In this document: positions 43,999 to 53,819 of the stretch, one piece after another
Layout of the letters: each line of letters starts with the position of its first letter
Position numbering within the stretch: position 1 is the stretch's first letter
Source of the DNA: Chitinophagales bacterium 33-2
GTDB lineage: Bacteria; Bacteroidota; Bacteroidia; Chitinophagales; Chitinophagaceae
DNA length: 64,000 bases
Direction: 5' to 3'
Assembly (NCBI GenBank): GCA_002050435.1
Contig: MWYV01000043.1
Coordinates: 39,271 to 103,270, forward strand
Notes under the pieces: generated by a model
The model's input: only the letters and a program-made list of their open reading frames with translations
Database searches by the model: none
What the model was told of the DNA's origin: nothing
Translations under genes and position numbers: made by a program

Positions 43999-46860
43999 AT
44001 GAAGACAAAAGCTAAACCAGGTCCAGTGGTGGATGATGCCATTTTTATAAAAGGGGCAAGGGTGCATAACCTTAAAAACATCGATGTCAGCTTTCCCCGC
44101 AAAAAACTCATTGTAGTTACCGGGGTTTCGGGTTCAGGAAAATCTTCGCTTACCATCGATACTTTGTTTGCTGAAGGGCAGCGCCGTTATGCTGAAAGTC
44201 TCAGTGCTTATGTGCGCCAGTTTCTGAACCGGATGGATAAGCCGGACGTGGATTATATAAAAGGTCTTTCCCCTGCCATCGCCATAGAACAGAAAGTTAT
44301 TTTAAAAACGCCCCGCAGTACCGTTGGCAGTATGACGGAGATTCATGATTACCTGCGCCTTTTGTTTGCACGCGCGGGTAAAACCTATAGTCCTGTTTCA
44401 GGAAAAATTGTAAAAAAAGATGATGTAAAAGATGTGCTGGACGCGATCAGGATCATGAAAGAAGGCACACGCGTGTATATACTTGCCGCATTTAAAATGC
44501 ACCGCAACCGCGAACCAAAAGAAGAACTGAACATCCTGATGCAAAAAGGATTTTCCCGTATCTATGTTTCACCTTATTCGCACACCCAAAAAGAAAATGA
44601 TATCAGCAAAGGAACTACCTACAGGATGGAAGAACTTGTTGAATCACCCGAAACATTTATCGAAGCATTTAAATTTCCGGATAATGTTTATGTACTCATC
44701 GACCGCATTGTGGTAAAGGAATTTGATGAAGACGATGAACACCGTTTGTCAGATTCAGTTTCAACCGCTTTCTATGAGGGCGAAGGTGATGTGTATGTAG
44801 AAGCAGATCTCCCGGATGATCAGCTTCCCGGCAAACTCCTTCATTTTAATAACCGCTTTGAACTCGACGGAATCAGTTTTGAGGAACCTGCACCCAACCT
44901 GTTTTCTTTCAACAATCCTTTTGGCGCCTGCCCGGTTTGCGAAGGTTTTTCCATGGTGCTGGGTATTGATGATGACCTGGTGATCCCTAATAAATTACTC
45001 AGTGTGTATGAAGGTGCTATTGCACCCTGGAAGGGAGAGAAACTGGGTAAATGGAAAGAAGATTTTATCAGGGGCGCTTCTAAATTTAAATTTCCGGTAC
45101 ATAAAGCGGTGGCCGACCTGAGTGCAGAACAATACCGCATACTCTGGGAAGGCAACCAGTATGTAAATGGCATCAATGATTTTTTTAAAGAAGTAGAACA
45201 AAATCTTTATAAGGTACAATACCGCGTGATCCTTAGCCGGTACCGGGGAAGAACCACCTGTCCCGAATGCAACGGGCACCGGCTGCGCAAAGAAGCACTG
45301 TATGTAAAAGTGCACGGGAAAAATATTGGCGAACTCAGTTCACTTCCGATCACCGACCTGCGCGACTGGTTCAATGCGGCCACCCCCAAATTTTCAGAAT
45401 ACCAACAACAGGTGGCTAAAAGGATCATGATTGAGATCCATCACCGCATCAATACCATGCTGGATGTAGGACTGGGTTATTTATCGCTCAACCGTCTTGC
45501 CAATACCCTGAGCGGTGGTGAAAGCCAGCGCATACAATTAACACGAAGCCTTGGCAGCAACCTGACCAACTCCTTGTATATTCTTGATGAACCATCCATA
45601 GGACTGCATCCCCGTGATACAGGTAACCTGATCAGAGTATTGAAAGAACTGCGCGACCTGGGCAATACCGTTGTGGTGGTGGAACATGATGAAATGATGA
45701 TGCGCGAGGCCGATCATATTATTGATATGGGCCCGCTGGCTTCCCACCTCGGCGGAGAAGTGATCGCTTCGGGAAATTATGAACAGATCATATCCAATCC
45801 CGGAAGCCTAACAGGAAAATATTTAAATGGTACATTTAAAATCGAAGCGCCAAAAAAACTGCGCAAATGGAATGAATCCATCATCATTGAAGGCGCCAGA
45901 CATCATAACTTAAAAGATATCACAGTTGAATTTCCATTGCAGGTGCTTACCGTGGTTTGCGGTGTGAGCGGAAGCGGAAAAACCACCCTGATCAAACATA
46001 TTTTATATCCTGCTTTAAGAAAACTGCAGGGCGAAGCAGCAGACAAGATCGGCTTTCACCGTTCCATTGGCGGAACCCCTGAAGCAATTGCGCAGGTGGA
46101 AATGGTGGACCAGAATCCAATTGGAAAATCTTCCAGGAGTAACCCGGTGACCTATATAAAAGCCTGGGACCAGATGCGCGACCTGTTTGCAGCACAGCCA
46201 CTGAGCAAGATGCGCGGCTTTCAACCAAAACATTTTTCATTTAATGTGGATGGCGGCAGGTGTGATGCCTGCAAGGGAGAAGGAGAGAAGATCGTGGAGA
46301 TGCAGTTCCTTGCCGATGTGCACCTGACCTGCGAAGTTTGCCAGGGAAAAAAATTTAAGGAAGAAGTGCTGGAGGTGCAATACAAGGGAAAGAATGTGTT
46401 TGAGGTGCTGCAAATGAGCGTGGACGAGGCAATTGAGTTTTTTAAAGATGAAAAATCCGTTTGCGGCTGCATCCAGCCATTGAGTGAAGTAGGACTGGGT
46501 TATGTAAAACTGGGTCAATCATCAAATACGCTTTCCGGAGGCGAAGCCCAAAGGGTGAAGCTGGCTTCTTTCCTTGGAAAAGGGCGGAGTGCATCAAAGA
46601 TCCTTTTCATTTTTGATGAACCAACTACGGGGCTTCATTTTCATGATATTAAAAAATTGCTGGCTTCTTTTAATGCATTGATCAACCAGGGACATTCGGT
46701 GCTGGTAATTGAACACAATACCGACGTGATTAAAAGCGCCGACTGGGTGATCGAACTCGGGCCTGAAGCCGGCGCTGCGGGTGGACACCTGGTGTATGCC
46801 GGTGTGCCGGCGGGAATGAAAAAGGTGAAGAACAGCCCGACTGCGGGGTTTCTTGTTTGA
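43999..46860 (+). CDS. uvrA: excinuclease ABC subunit A
   Basis: UvrA, the damage-sensing ATPase of nucleotide excision repair, 953 residues from ATG at 43999 (the frame opens at a TTG three codons earlier). Two ABC modules: Walker [17 protein letters not shown] near the front and [14 protein letters not shown] in the second half, signatures [11 protein letters not shown] and [11 protein letters not shown], Walker [12 protein letters not shown] and [10 protein letters not shown]. Zinc-binding CxxC pairs are [25 protein letters not shown] and CEVCQGKKF. No sign of frameshift. UvrB is not in the window. Confidence 0.97.
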   Translation: MKTKAKPGPVVDDAIFIKGARVHNLKNIDVSFPRKKLIVVTGVSGSGKSSLTIDTLFAEGQRRYAESLSAYVRQFLNRMDKPDVDYIKGLSPAIAIEQKVILKTPRSTVGSMTEIHDYLRLLFARAGKTYSPVSGKIVKKDDVKDVLDAIRIMKEGTRVYILAAFKMHRNREPKEELNILMQKGFSRIYVSPYSHTQKENDISKGTTYRMEELVESPETFIEAFKFPDNVYVLIDRIVVKEFDEDDEHRLSDSVSTAFYEGEGDVYVEADLPDDQLPGKLLHFNNRFELDGISFEEPAPNLFSFNNPFGACPVCEGFSMVLGIDDDLVIPNKLLSVYEGAIAPWKGEKLGKWKEDFIRGASKFKFPVHKAVADLSAEQYRILWEGNQYVNGINDFFKEVEQNLYKVQYRVILSRYRGRTTCPECNGHRLRKEALYVKVHGKNIGELSSLPITDLRDWFNAATPKFSEYQQQVAKRIMIEIHHRINTMLDVGLGYLSLNRLANTLSGGESQRIQLTRSLGSNLTNSLYILDEPSIGLHPRDTGNLIRVLKELRDLGNTVVVVEHDEMMMREADHIIDMGPLASHLGGEVIASGNYEQIISNPGSLTGKYLNGTFKIEAPKKLRKWNESIIIEGARHHNLKDITVEFPLQVLTVVCGVSGSGKTTLIKHILYPALRKLQGEAADKIGFHRSIGGTPEAIAQVEMVDQNPIGKSSRSNPVTYIKAWDQMRDLFAAQPLSKMRGFQPKHFSFNVDGGRCDACKGEGEKIVEMQFLADVHLTCEVCQGKKFKEEVLEVQYKGKNVFEVLQMSVDEAIEFFKDEKSVCGCIQPLSEVGLGYVKLGQSSNTLSGGEAQRVKLASFLGKGRSASKILFIFDEPTTGLHFHDIKKLLASFNALINQGHSVLVIEHNTDVIKSADWVIELGPEAGAAGGHLVYAGVPAGMKKVKNSPTAGFLV

Positions 46861-46932
46861 TGTTTGCCGCCAGGTCGATTAGGCACCAGGAAGCAATCTC
46901 TCTAAACTTCGCGGCTTTGTGACTCAAAAAGA

Positions 46933-47022
46933 ATGAACCACGGTGTCAGGGAGACAGGGAGTAACACAGAGCTTTCGTAAATACTCCGTGATCCTTTGTG
47001 CCCTCTGTGTCTCCGTGGTTCA
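46933..47022. repeat. inverted CCACGG...CCGTGG pair
   Basis: GAACCACGGTGTCAGGGAGA at 46933 and its opposite arm ending CTCTGTGTCTCCGTGGTTC at about 47004-47021 face each other, so the transcript could fold back. Confidence 0.6.
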
Positions 47023-47024
47023 AA

Positions 47025-47097
47025 CCTAAACAACTAAACGCCTAAACACCTAAACAACTAAACGCCTAAACAACTAAACGCCTAAACACCTAAACCC
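47025..47097. repeat. octamer array 1 (CTAAACnn), about 9 units
   Basis: Nine 8-base units of the type CCTAAACA, ACTAAACG in a row, with only the last and first bases varying. No spacers, so not a CRISPR. Confidence 0.85.
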
Positions 47098-47176
47098 TTT
47101 AGTTCAAGATTGCTTCGTCTTTCCTCCTCGTAATGACGAGCGTCCTTTGTGTTCCTTTGTGTCTCCGTGGTTCAAA

Positions 47177-47263
47177 CCTAAACAACTAAACAACTAAACA
47201 ACTAAACGCCTAAACGCCTAAACGCCTAAACACCTAAACACCTAAACACCTAAACATCTAAAC
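47177..47263. repeat. octamer array 2 (CTAAACnn), about 11 units
   Basis: Same unit as array 1, eleven copies, changing from ACTAAACA to CCTAAACG to CCTAAACA along its length. Confidence 0.85.
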
Positions 47264-47350
47264 TTCCCAACCCCCAACCCCCTAAACCCTAAACACTTAT
47301 CCCCCAAATCGCCCGCCTACAAAACTTTTTTTAATTTTTTTCCCTGAAGA

Positions 47351-47382
47351 CTTGCAAATTCCAAAATTGACCTATATGTTTG
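47351..47382 (+). promoter_or_regulatory. Bacteroidota-type promoter for the T9SS-tail protein gene
   Basis: CTTG at 47351-47354, 20 bases, then TATGTTTG at 47375-47382, an exact minus-7 match. It gives a leader of about 160 bases before the ATG at 47551. Confidence 0.5.
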
Positions 47383-47550
47383 CACTCTACTTAATCCGAT
47401 CCTACACAAAGACCTACCCAAAGGCTTAAAGATTTTTAAAAAATCAAATAAAGCATTGCTTTATATCCATACCTAAAGAAATTCCTTCTCCAATCCTCCT
47501 TTGAAGCCTTTGAGCTATCAATTTAATCTAAACCTTAAAAAGTAATTATC

Positions 47551-48609
47551 ATGAGAAGGATCTCTACCCCCGTACTTTGCATCGCTTTGCTTTTCAGTAT
47601 TTCATTTCAGTCCGCTATTGCACAATGTGGATCTCCAGCAACTTTTACAACCGGAGCTTCTTACAACTTTAATACAACTGCCGAGGGCTTTACTGGTGAT
47701 TTTGCGTACTCTTCTGGAGGATCTGGACAATTACAGTCTTCGTCAGTTTCCGCTGGTACAACAAAAGAACTGGTAACACCAACATTTCAATTACCCGCTA
47801 TTGCTACCACTATTGCATGGGGATTTGACTTAGCAGGAAATGCAGCTATTACTTCGTATACAGTTGAGGCGGAATATTTTGCTAACAACAGTTTTTCAAG
47901 GGTGGCAGTTTGTAGTGGAACTACTTTAACCAATGGTACTAACCAGACTTTCAGTGCGCCAATTCCTGCAATTATATCAGGAAAACTTTTTCGACTGGTA
48001 TTCACCTTTACTATTTCAGGTCCTGGTTCAAATACTAAAACAATAGATAATTTTAGCACCAATGCAATGAATTCTCAGACTGTTCTTCCAGTTAAATTTG
48101 GTGCTTTCACTGCAAGACCAGCAACATCTGGTGTACAGCTAAACTGGACCATCGATGCTGAAGAAAACACAAGCGGCTACCAGGTTGAAAGAAGCGCAGA
48201 TGGCAGAAACTATACTTCACTTGCTACTGTAACTGCAACCGGTGCAAGATCTTATGCACACATAGATACCAAACCTCTTGCTGAAGGATACTACAGAATT
48301 AAAGCTGTTGATTTTGATGGCAAATTCGGATACAGCACCGTAGTGCGTGTTAAAGGAAATGAGTCGGCTGTAGTGGTAAAAGCTTTCATGAGCAACCAAA
48401 ACCAACTGACCATCCAGCATGATGCTGCTCCGGTAGGTTCCAGGATCAGTGTAACCACTGCTGATGGAAGATTGATCAGGAATGTAGCTGTTGCCAATGG
48501 CGCACAACAAACTTCTGTTGATGTTTCTACTGCAAAAGCTGGTTTACTGATCGTTCGCTTCGAAGCAACTAACGGCCAGGCTGAAACGATCAAGATCGTT
48601 AAGCAATAA
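47551..48609 (+). CDS. secreted protein with T9SS type A-like C-terminal tail
   Basis: A 352-residue secreted protein. The signal peptide ends near SAIAQ (residue 25). The body has a jelly-roll-like region (about 30-170) and then a domain that usually precedes sorting tails (VLPVKFGAFTARP, SGYQVERSADGRNYTSL, GYYRIKAVDFDGKFGYSTV). The last 80 residues (AFMSNQNQLTIQHDA, ISVTTADGRLIRNV, KAGLLIVRF, ETIKIVKQ) resemble a type A T9SS CTD. A promoter and long leader precede it and a strong hairpin terminator follows, so it stands as a single-gene unit and may be highly expressed. Function unknown. Confidence 0.85.
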   Translation: MRRISTPVLCIALLFSISFQSAIAQCGSPATFTTGASYNFNTTAEGFTGDFAYSSGGSGQLQSSSVSAGTTKELVTPTFQLPAIATTIAWGFDLAGNAAITSYTVEAEYFANNSFSRVAVCSGTTLTNGTNQTFSAPIPAIISGKLFRLVFTFTISGPGSNTKTIDNFSTNAMNSQTVLPVKFGAFTARPATSGVQLNWTIDAEENTSGYQVERSADGRNYTSLATVTATGARSYAHIDTKPLAEGYYRIKAVDFDGKFGYSTVVRVKGNESAVVVKAFMSNQNQLTIQHDAAPVGSRISVTTADGRLIRNVAVANGAQQTSVDVSTAKAGLLIVRFEATNGQAETIKIVKQ

Positions 48610-48633
48610 ATTATACCGCAATCAAAACGTAAA

Positions 48634-48657
48634 GGCCCTCGCGAGAGGGCTTTTTTT
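48634..48657 (+). terminator. strong rho-independent terminator
   Basis: GCCCTC at 48635-48640 pairs with GAGGGC at 48645-48650 around a GCGA tetraloop, followed by seven T's. Confidence 0.9.
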
Positions 48658-48983
48658 ATTATTGGAAGTTTGCCGCAAAGGCGCGAAGACGCGAATTTTT
48701 TGAACCACGGTGGCACAGAGGCAGGGAGGAACACAGAGTTGAGACACTTGTGTGGAGGCAAGACGAAGCAACCTGGAACTTCAGGGTTTAGTTGTTTAGT
48801 TGTTTAGTTGTTTAGGTTTGAACCACGGAAACACAGAAGGCACGGCGGATCACGGAGTATATTGAACCACGAAGACACAAATGCACGGCGGAACTCGGAG
48901 TACAACAATTCTCTGTGTTACTCCGTGTCTCCCTGCCTCCGTGGTTCAAAACTCCAAACTTCCAAACCCCTCAAACCCTCTCC
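48658..48983. repeat. mosaic of CCACGG blocks and an inverted octamer array
   Basis: No gene. Contains a GCGCGAAGACGCGAA word, CCACGG blocks at about 48697, 48820 and 48865 (+) and 48945 (opposite orientation), and at 48786-48816 four GTTTAGTT units that are the reverse complement of the CTAAACnn octamers at 47.0-47.3 kb. Confidence 0.65.
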
Positions 48984-49400
48984 CTACCTCAACCGATCCA
49001 TACTCTTGATCAACTTTTGATCTTTCCAGATGCCGCGTGCAGCAAGAATAAAACTACCCAGCATGGCAAAGTGAAAAATGCACCAGAGCGCCATACTGCC
49101 ATTGGCAAAATTGTTTATTTCAATGAAATACATCACCAGGAGCAACACCGTTAAAAATAGCCCGGCATAACAAAGTTTTAGTTGCAGTTTCCGGTTGTCG
49201 AATAAAAAGATCGTTACAAAAGCAAGTGCACCGGTGATCACGGTAAGAATGCTCAGCCAGATCGTGGTACGTGCATTCAGATCAATGGAGCTGGGTATTT
49301 CATCCAGCAGGTAATCGCCAATATAAAAAGGAAAACGAAAGGTTACAGCTGCAAAGATGGCTACTAGCAGCAGCCACACAGATTGTATACGTTGAAGCAT
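48984..49400 (-). CDS. DUF4293 family membrane protein
   Basis: A 138-residue inner-membrane protein with four hydrophobic helices (about 8-25, 47-65, 72-92, 100-120) that matches the Bacteroidota DUF4293 family, starting MLQRIQSVWLLLVAIFA. Role unknown. It lies 31 bp downstream of glyA on the same strand. Confidence 0.85.
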   Translation of the reverse strand: MLQRIQSVWLLLVAIFAAVTFRFPFYIGDYLLDEIPSSIDLNARTTIWLSILTVITGALAFVTIFLFDNRKLQLKLCYAGLFLTVLLLVMYFIEINNFANGSMALWCIFHFAMLGSFILAARGIWKDQKLIKSMDRLR

Positions 49401-49431
49401 ATAGTGGTTATTAAATTTTAGATTTGATTGC

Positions 49432-50724
49432 TCAGGCGCCCATTTCAGGATACAGGGTAAACTGCTGCATCAGGTCATGCACATCACCAGCTGTTTTCTT
49501 TACAACCGCTTCATCATCGATGTTCATCAATATGCGGTCCACAAGATCCACAACGGTTTGCATGTGCGCTTCATTCATACCCCTGGTGGTAATGGCGGGC
49601 ACACCCACCCGGATGCCTGATGTAACAAAAGGACTTTTATCATCAAAAGGCACGGCGTTTTTATTTAAAGTGATGTGCGCACGGTCCAGCGTTTCCTGTG
49701 CTTTTTTGCCGGTGATGTTTTTATTGCGCAGATCGATCAGCATAAGATGGTTGTCGGTTCCACCGCTGATGATGTGGTATTCTTTATCAACAAAGGCTTT
49801 TGCCATGGCCTGTGCATTTTTTTGCACCTGCAGCGCGTATTGATCAAATTCGCTGTCCAGAATTTCTCCAAATGCAATGGCTTTGGCGGCGATCACATGT
49901 TCCAGTGGTCCGCCCTGGGTGCCGGGAAATACAGCCATGTCGATCAGGTGGCTCATCATCCGCGTATTACCTTTAGGATCTTTCAGCCCGAAAGGGTTTT
50001 CAAAATCCTTTCCCATCAGAATAATACCGCCACGTGGGCCTCTTAATGTTTTATGCGTGGTGGAGGTTATAAAATGGCAATGTTCAAAAGGTGATGCCAG
50101 CAAACCTTTCGCGATCAGTCCTGCAGGATGTGCAATATCAGCCATCACAAATGCACCCACTTCATCAGCCAGTTTCCTGATCCTTGCATAATCCCATTCC
50201 CGGCTATAGGCAGAAGCACCACAGATGATCATTTTGGGTTTTTCCTTCCGCGCCACTGTTTCCATCTGCTCATAATTCACCAGGCCTGTTTCTTTATGAA
50301 CGCCATAAAAATGCGGATCATAGATCTTGCCGCTGAAATTTACGGGTGAGCCATGGGTCAGGTGACCGCCCATGCTGAGGTCCAGTCCAAGAATTTTATC
50401 ACCCGGTTTTAAAACAGCAAGCATGAGGGCTGCATTGGCCTGCGCACCACTGTGCGGCTGTACATTGGCATAAGCACAATTAAATACTTTTTTGATTCGG
50501 TCGATGGCCAACTGCTCGGTTTCGTCAACAAATTCACAACCGCCATAATATCTTTTGCCTGGATAGCCTTCGGCATATTTGTTCGTCATCACATTTCCCA
50601 TGGCCTGCATTACCTGGAAGGAAGTGAAGTTTTCAGAAGCGATCAGTTCTATACCATTTCTTTGCCTGTCGAGTTCTTTTTTAATGATATCAAATACCTG
50701 TTGATCTCTTTGCATATATTTCAT
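49432..50724 (-). CDS. glyA: serine hydroxymethyltransferase
   Basis: PLP enzyme that converts serine and tetrahydrofolate to glycine and methylene-THF, the main one-carbon source. Length 430 is normal. The PLP Lys225 is in [13 protein letters not shown]; the early [21 protein letters not shown], and [13 protein letters not shown] blocks are intact. ATG at 50724 used; a second ATG three codons on is possible. A TATTTTTG box on the same strand at 50841-50834 may be its promoter. Confidence 0.98.
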   Translation of the reverse strand: MKYMQRDQQVFDIIKKELDRQRNGIELIASENFTSFQVMQAMGNVMTNKYAEGYPGKRYYGGCEFVDETEQLAIDRIKKVFNCAYANVQPHSGAQANAALMLAVLKPGDKILGLDLSMGGHLTHGSPVNFSGKIYDPHFYGVHKETGLVNYEQMETVARKEKPKMIICGASAYSREWDYARIRKLADEVGAFVMADIAHPAGLIAKGLLASPFEHCHFITSTTHKTLRGPRGGIILMGKDFENPFGLKDPKGNTRMMSHLIDMAVFPGTQGGPLEHVIAAKAIAFGEILDSEFDQYALQVQKNAQAMAKAFVDKEYHIISGGTDNHLMLIDLRNKNITGKKAQETLDRAHITLNKNAVPFDDKSPFVTSGIRVGVPAITTRGMNEAHMQTVVDLVDRILMNIDDEAVVKKTAGDVHDLMQQFTLYPEMGA

Positions 50725-50833
50725 TTGGCTCCTGGTTTTTCGAGCTTATTTATTTTTGCCGGTTGCAATGAATTTTGGGATCAAGGTAAGAATTACATCA
50801 GCAACGGTGTTTAAATAATTTCCGGGAACGGCA

Positions 50834-50841
50834 CAAAAATA
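50834..50841 (-). promoter_or_regulatory. minus-7 promoter box upstream of glyA
   Basis: On the minus strand TATTTTTG, an exact TAnnTTTG match, about 110 bases before the glyA ATG. Its minus-33 partner is weak. Confidence 0.4.
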
Positions 50842-50869
50842 AGACTTAGGCCATAGTAAAGGCAATTGG

Positions 50870-50898
50870 TTTGTTTGATTTAAAAATCTGTATTTTCG
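50870..50898 (+). promoter_or_regulatory. promoter-like pair for the nucleotidyltransferase gene
   Basis: TTTG at 50870-50873, 17 bases, then TATTTTCG at 50891-50898, one mismatch to TAnnTTTG. Gives a leader of roughly 75 bases. Confidence 0.4.
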
Positions 50899-50978
50899 TC
50901 CGCTCCTTTTATTGGTTCATCAATAAAAAATGGTGGCGGTGTTTTTGTGAAGCGCAAAGGCCATCCAAACAATTATCA

Positions 50979-51971
50979 ATGAAAGCAATTATTCCAGTTG
51001 CAGGTGCAGGTACCAAGCTCAGGCCGCATACATACACCCAGCCAAAAGCCCTGATTCCGCTTGCGGGTAAAACGGTACTCAGCATCATTGTTGACCAACT
51101 CCGCGACGCGGGTGTTCATGAATTCATTTTCATTGTTGGTTATCTCGGAGATAAGATCCAGGATTTTGTGAAGAATAACTATCCATCGCTAACGGTTCAT
51201 TTTGTTTACCAGAACGACCGTCAGGGTATAGGACATGCCGTTAGGCTTACGCGCAATATTGTAGAAAATGATGAAGTGATCATTGTGCTTGGCGATACCA
51301 TTTGTGATTTTGACGTAGCAGCTGTGATCAAAAGTCCAACTTCCATGATCGGTGTGCGCAAGGTTGATGATCCAAGAATTTTTGGTGTAGCGGAAATGGA
51401 TACAGATCAAAAGATCCTGCACCTGGTGGAGAAGCCACAGATACCTAAATCCAACATGGCATTAGTGGGCGTGTACAAGATCCGCGAAACCGAATTGATG
51501 TTCCAGTGCCTGGAAGTCAACATCAGGCAGGGCATCAGAACCCATGGAGAATACAGCATTACCGATGCGCTGGATTGCATGATACAGAAAGGTGCCAACT
51601 TCAGCGCCTTCAGGGTTGACAGCTGGTTTGACTGTGGTAAACCACAAAGCCTGCTGGAATCAAACTGCACATTGCTAAAGAAATTTGGAGCAAAAGCGGA
51701 GCAATGTCCTGAATACGAGAATACGGTGCTGGTGCAGCCAGTGAGTATCGGGAAGAACTGTTCGATTAAAAACTCTATTGTGGGTCCTAATGCCACTATT
51801 GGCGATAACACCATCATTGATTCTTCCATCATAAAAAATTCGATCATCGGGTCTTTTTCCAACCTGAATGATATTGTACTGGACCTCTCACTCATTGGAA
51901 GCGATACCAGCATTCGCGGCGAAACCCGCAGGCTCAATATTGGCGACAATACGGATATTGATTTGGGGTGA
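50979..51971 (+). CDS. sugar-1-phosphate nucleotidyltransferase with left-handed beta-helix
   Basis: A 330-residue NDP-sugar pyrophosphorylase. The N-terminal nucleotidyl domain has GAGTKLRPHTYTQPKALIP (Lys where most have Arg in GxGTRL), IVLGDTICDFD, and VGVRKVDDPRIFGV; the C-terminal end (about 250-330) is a left-handed beta-helix of hexapeptide repeats (SIGKNCSIKNSIVGPNATIG). It makes an activated sugar (dTDP-glucose, UDP-GlcNAc or GDP-mannose type) for envelope polysaccharides. ATG at 50979 fits the family start; the frame is open to 50871. Substrate cannot be told. Confidence 0.9.
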   Translation: MKAIIPVAGAGTKLRPHTYTQPKALIPLAGKTVLSIIVDQLRDAGVHEFIFIVGYLGDKIQDFVKNNYPSLTVHFVYQNDRQGIGHAVRLTRNIVENDEVIIVLGDTICDFDVAAVIKSPTSMIGVRKVDDPRIFGVAEMDTDQKILHLVEKPQIPKSNMALVGVYKIRETELMFQCLEVNIRQGIRTHGEYSITDALDCMIQKGANFSAFRVDSWFDCGKPQSLLESNCTLLKKFGAKAEQCPEYENTVLVQPVSIGKNCSIKNSIVGPNATIGDNTIIDSSIIKNSIIGSFSNLNDIVLDLSLIGSDTSIRGETRRLNIGDNTDIDLG

Positions 51972-52062
51972 TGGTGGTTGAATAGTGGTTGAACAGTTGT
52001 TGAATGCCTGCCCGCCGAAGCAAAGCGAAGGTGGGGTTGTTGAACAGTGGTTGAGCAATTGG
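51971..52062. repeat. GGTTGAACAG-type simple repeat
   Basis: Repeated GGTTGAA, CAGTTGTTGAA, GTTGAACAGTGG words with a GCCTGCCCGCCGAAGC insert. The reverse-complement type appears at 26275-26318. Confidence 0.55.
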
Positions 52063-52114
52063 CCGCTGAAGATTTGTTTACTTCGCTAATTCTGCCAGGT
52101 TTTAAAATAATTTC

Positions 52115-52342
52115 ATGAAAACATTAGTGTACAGTACGCACGGATTTGACAAGCCTTTTATGGAAAGAGCAGCAGAAGGGAAACACGAATTGGGTTTTAC
52201 AGAAAAAGTTTTGAACGAAACGACAACCAGTCTTGCCCGGGGATTTGAAGCCGTTGCGCTGTTTACATCCGATAATGCCTCTGGAAAAGTGATGGAACAA
52301 TTACATCAACTGGGTGTTAAATATATTTCATTAAGATCGTAG
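52115..52342 (+). pseudogene. N-terminal fragment of a D-lactate dehydrogenase-like enzyme
   Basis: The 75 residues match the very start of D-isomer 2-hydroxyacid dehydrogenases (KTLVYSTHGFDKPFMERA, NETTTSLARGFEAVALFTSD, QLGVKYISLRS), then stop. Full enzymes are about 330 residues and continue with the NAD-binding domain (usually an AGYDHVD-like stretch right after this point). The following DNA runs straight into the nitronate monooxygenase gene 32 bp later, so the rest has been deleted. It could be a conserved small protein instead, but the clean cut at the domain's first conserved block argues for a remnant. Confidence 0.7.
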
Positions 52343-52374
52343 GATATGATCGAACAAATTAAACAGTCTTCAAA

Positions 52375-53319
52375 TTGAATACACGCATCACTCAACTTTT
52401 CAACATCCGTTATCCCCTCATCCAGGCGGGTATGGTCTGGGCGAGTGGATGGAAGCTGGCGAGTGCCGTTAGCAATGCCGGAGGTTTGGGCATCATTGGT
52501 GCAGGCAGCATGTATCCCGATGTGCTGCGCGATCACATCAGGAAATGCAAAGCTGCTACCAGCTTACCCTTTGCCGTCAACGTGCCTTTGTTATACGCCG
52601 ACCTGGATCAGCACATTCAGATCATCATTGAAGAAAAAGTACCCATTGTTTTTACTTCAGCGGGCAATCCGGCTACCTGGACCAGCCATTTCAAATCAAA
52701 TGGAATCAAAGTGGTTCATGTGGTGAGCAGCAGCAAATTTGCATTGAAGTCGGAAGCCGCCGGATGTGATGCTGTTGTTGCCGAAGGTTTTGAGGCCGGT
52801 GGGCACAATGGGAGAGAAGAGACCACCACAATGGTTTTAATTCCGGCCGTGGTATCGGCGGTGCGGATACCGGTGATTGCTGCGGGTGGTATTGCCACCG
52901 GAAGACAAATGCTGGCTGCCATGGTATTGGGTGCGGAAGGGGTTCAGATAGGAACAAGATTCGTGGCCAGTGAAGAGGCCTCCTCTCATATTCTTTTTAA
53001 ACAGGCTGTTGTTGAAGCAGCGGAAGGCAGTACGCAGCTGTCCTTAAAAAAATTAACGCCCGTCAGGCTTTTGAAAAACAGTTTTTTCAAAAAGGTGCAG
53101 GAAGCCGAGGAAAATGGGGCCGATAAGGAAACGCTGGCGCAGCTCCTTGGCAGGGCAAGAGCAAAAAAGGGCATGTGCGAAGGCGACATGGAAGAAGGGG
53201 AACTGGAGATCGGGCAGGTGAGCGCCCTGGTAAAAGAAATACTTCCTGCGGGAGTGATCGTGGAAAATGTGATGAAAGAATTTGAAGCTGCCTTGCAGGA
53301 TCCCGTAAAATTTATATAA
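52375..53319 (+). CDS. nitronate monooxygenase / FabK-like flavoenzyme
   Basis: A 314-residue FMN-dependent TIM-barrel enzyme of the nitronate monooxygenase family, also close to FabK. Family marks are GMVWASGWKLASAVSNAGG at the front, PIVFTSAGNPATW, VVAEGFEAGGHNGREE (with the conserved GGH), VIAAGGIATGRQMLAAM, and VQIGTRFV. Starts with TTG at 52375. It oxidises alkyl nitronates such as propionate-3-nitronate, or reduces enoyl-ACP; fabI elsewhere in the window makes the FabK role less likely. It lies 32 bp after the truncated dehydrogenase. Confidence 0.88.
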   Translation: MNTRITQLFNIRYPLIQAGMVWASGWKLASAVSNAGGLGIIGAGSMYPDVLRDHIRKCKAATSLPFAVNVPLLYADLDQHIQIIIEEKVPIVFTSAGNPATWTSHFKSNGIKVVHVVSSSKFALKSEAAGCDAVVAEGFEAGGHNGREETTTMVLIPAVVSAVRIPVIAAGGIATGRQMLAAMVLGAEGVQIGTRFVASEEASSHILFKQAVVEAAEGSTQLSLKKLTPVRLLKNSFFKKVQEAEENGADKETLAQLLGRARAKKGMCEGDMEEGELEIGQVSALVKEILPAGVIVENVMKEFEAALQDPVKFI

Positions 53320-53359
53320 TTTTAGACATTAATGTATAGGTACACTTAAAACCATCAGC

Positions 53360-53764
53360 ATGAAACTTAAACTCCTTACACTTTCGCTTTTATTTTCTGC
53401 CACTGCATTTGTGGCCAGGGCGAATACCAATCCAGGAAATGGTGATGAAACTAAGAAAAATGATATTGCCGGCGGAGTGATACATGCAGAAACTAAAAAA
53501 CCGCTCGGAAATGTGAACGTGGTTGCTTACGTAGCCAATAAAAAAGAAAAGACAGCGACTACCGATGGTAACGGGAATTATTTTTTTAACGACCTTAAGC
53601 CCGGAACTTATAAACTGGTTTTTGAAAAAGATGGTTTCAAAAAAGTAACGAAGGATAAAGTATTCATTCGTGGTGATGAAGGTTGCCAGTTGAATATCGA
53701 AATGAATGAAGTGGAATCTTTTTTGATGATGCCAGGGCTGCTGTTCACTGATTTTGAAGAATAA
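53360..53764 (+). CDS. secreted protein with carboxypeptidase-regulatory-like domain
   Basis: A 134-residue protein with a signal peptide (about 1-21, VARA) and one carboxypeptidase-regulatory-like (CarbopepD_reg) beta-sandwich: GGVIHAETKKPLGNVNVVAY, TATTDGNGNYFFNDLKPGTY, FEKDGFKKVTKDK. In Bacteroidota this module often precedes TonB receptors, but here it is alone. A strong terminator follows. Likely periplasmic or surface; function unknown. Confidence 0.85.
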   Translation: MKLKLLTLSLLFSATAFVARANTNPGNGDETKKNDIAGGVIHAETKKPLGNVNVVAYVANKKEKTATTDGNGNYFFNDLKPGTYKLVFEKDGFKKVTKDKVFIRGDEGCQLNIEMNEVESFLMMPGLLFTDFEE

Positions 53765-53785
53765 GGGATGTGAAATAAATTATTT

Positions 53786-53819
53786 GAAACGGGATGTGTA
53801 GCGCATCCCGTTTTTTTTT
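53786..53819 (+). terminator. strong rho-independent terminator
   Basis: ACGGGATG at 53789-53796 pairs with CATCCCGT at 53804-53811 around a seven-base loop, flanked by AAA and a run of nine T's. Confidence 0.9.

Larger units (their letters stand above)
46861..47550. other. 690-bp repeat-filled intergenic region with a promoter
   Basis: No gene. From left to right: an inverted pair of CCACGG blocks (46933-47022), octamer array 1 (47025-47097), a GATTGCTTCGTC to CGTAATGACG block, another CTCCGTGGTTC block (47150-47173), octamer array 2 (47177-47263), then plain sequence with a promoter at 47351-47382 and about 160 bases of leader before the next gene. Confidence 0.55.

Noticed and set aside
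47025..47263. CRISPR array
   Set aside because: The repeat unit is only 8 bases and continuous; no spacers and no cas genes.
48808..49020. 70-codon frame rich in Arg and His
   Set aside because: It is a translation of the CCACGG mosaic repeat, not a protein gene.
49424..49843. 139-codon frame opposite glyA
   Set aside because: Shadow of the well-conserved glyA reading frame.
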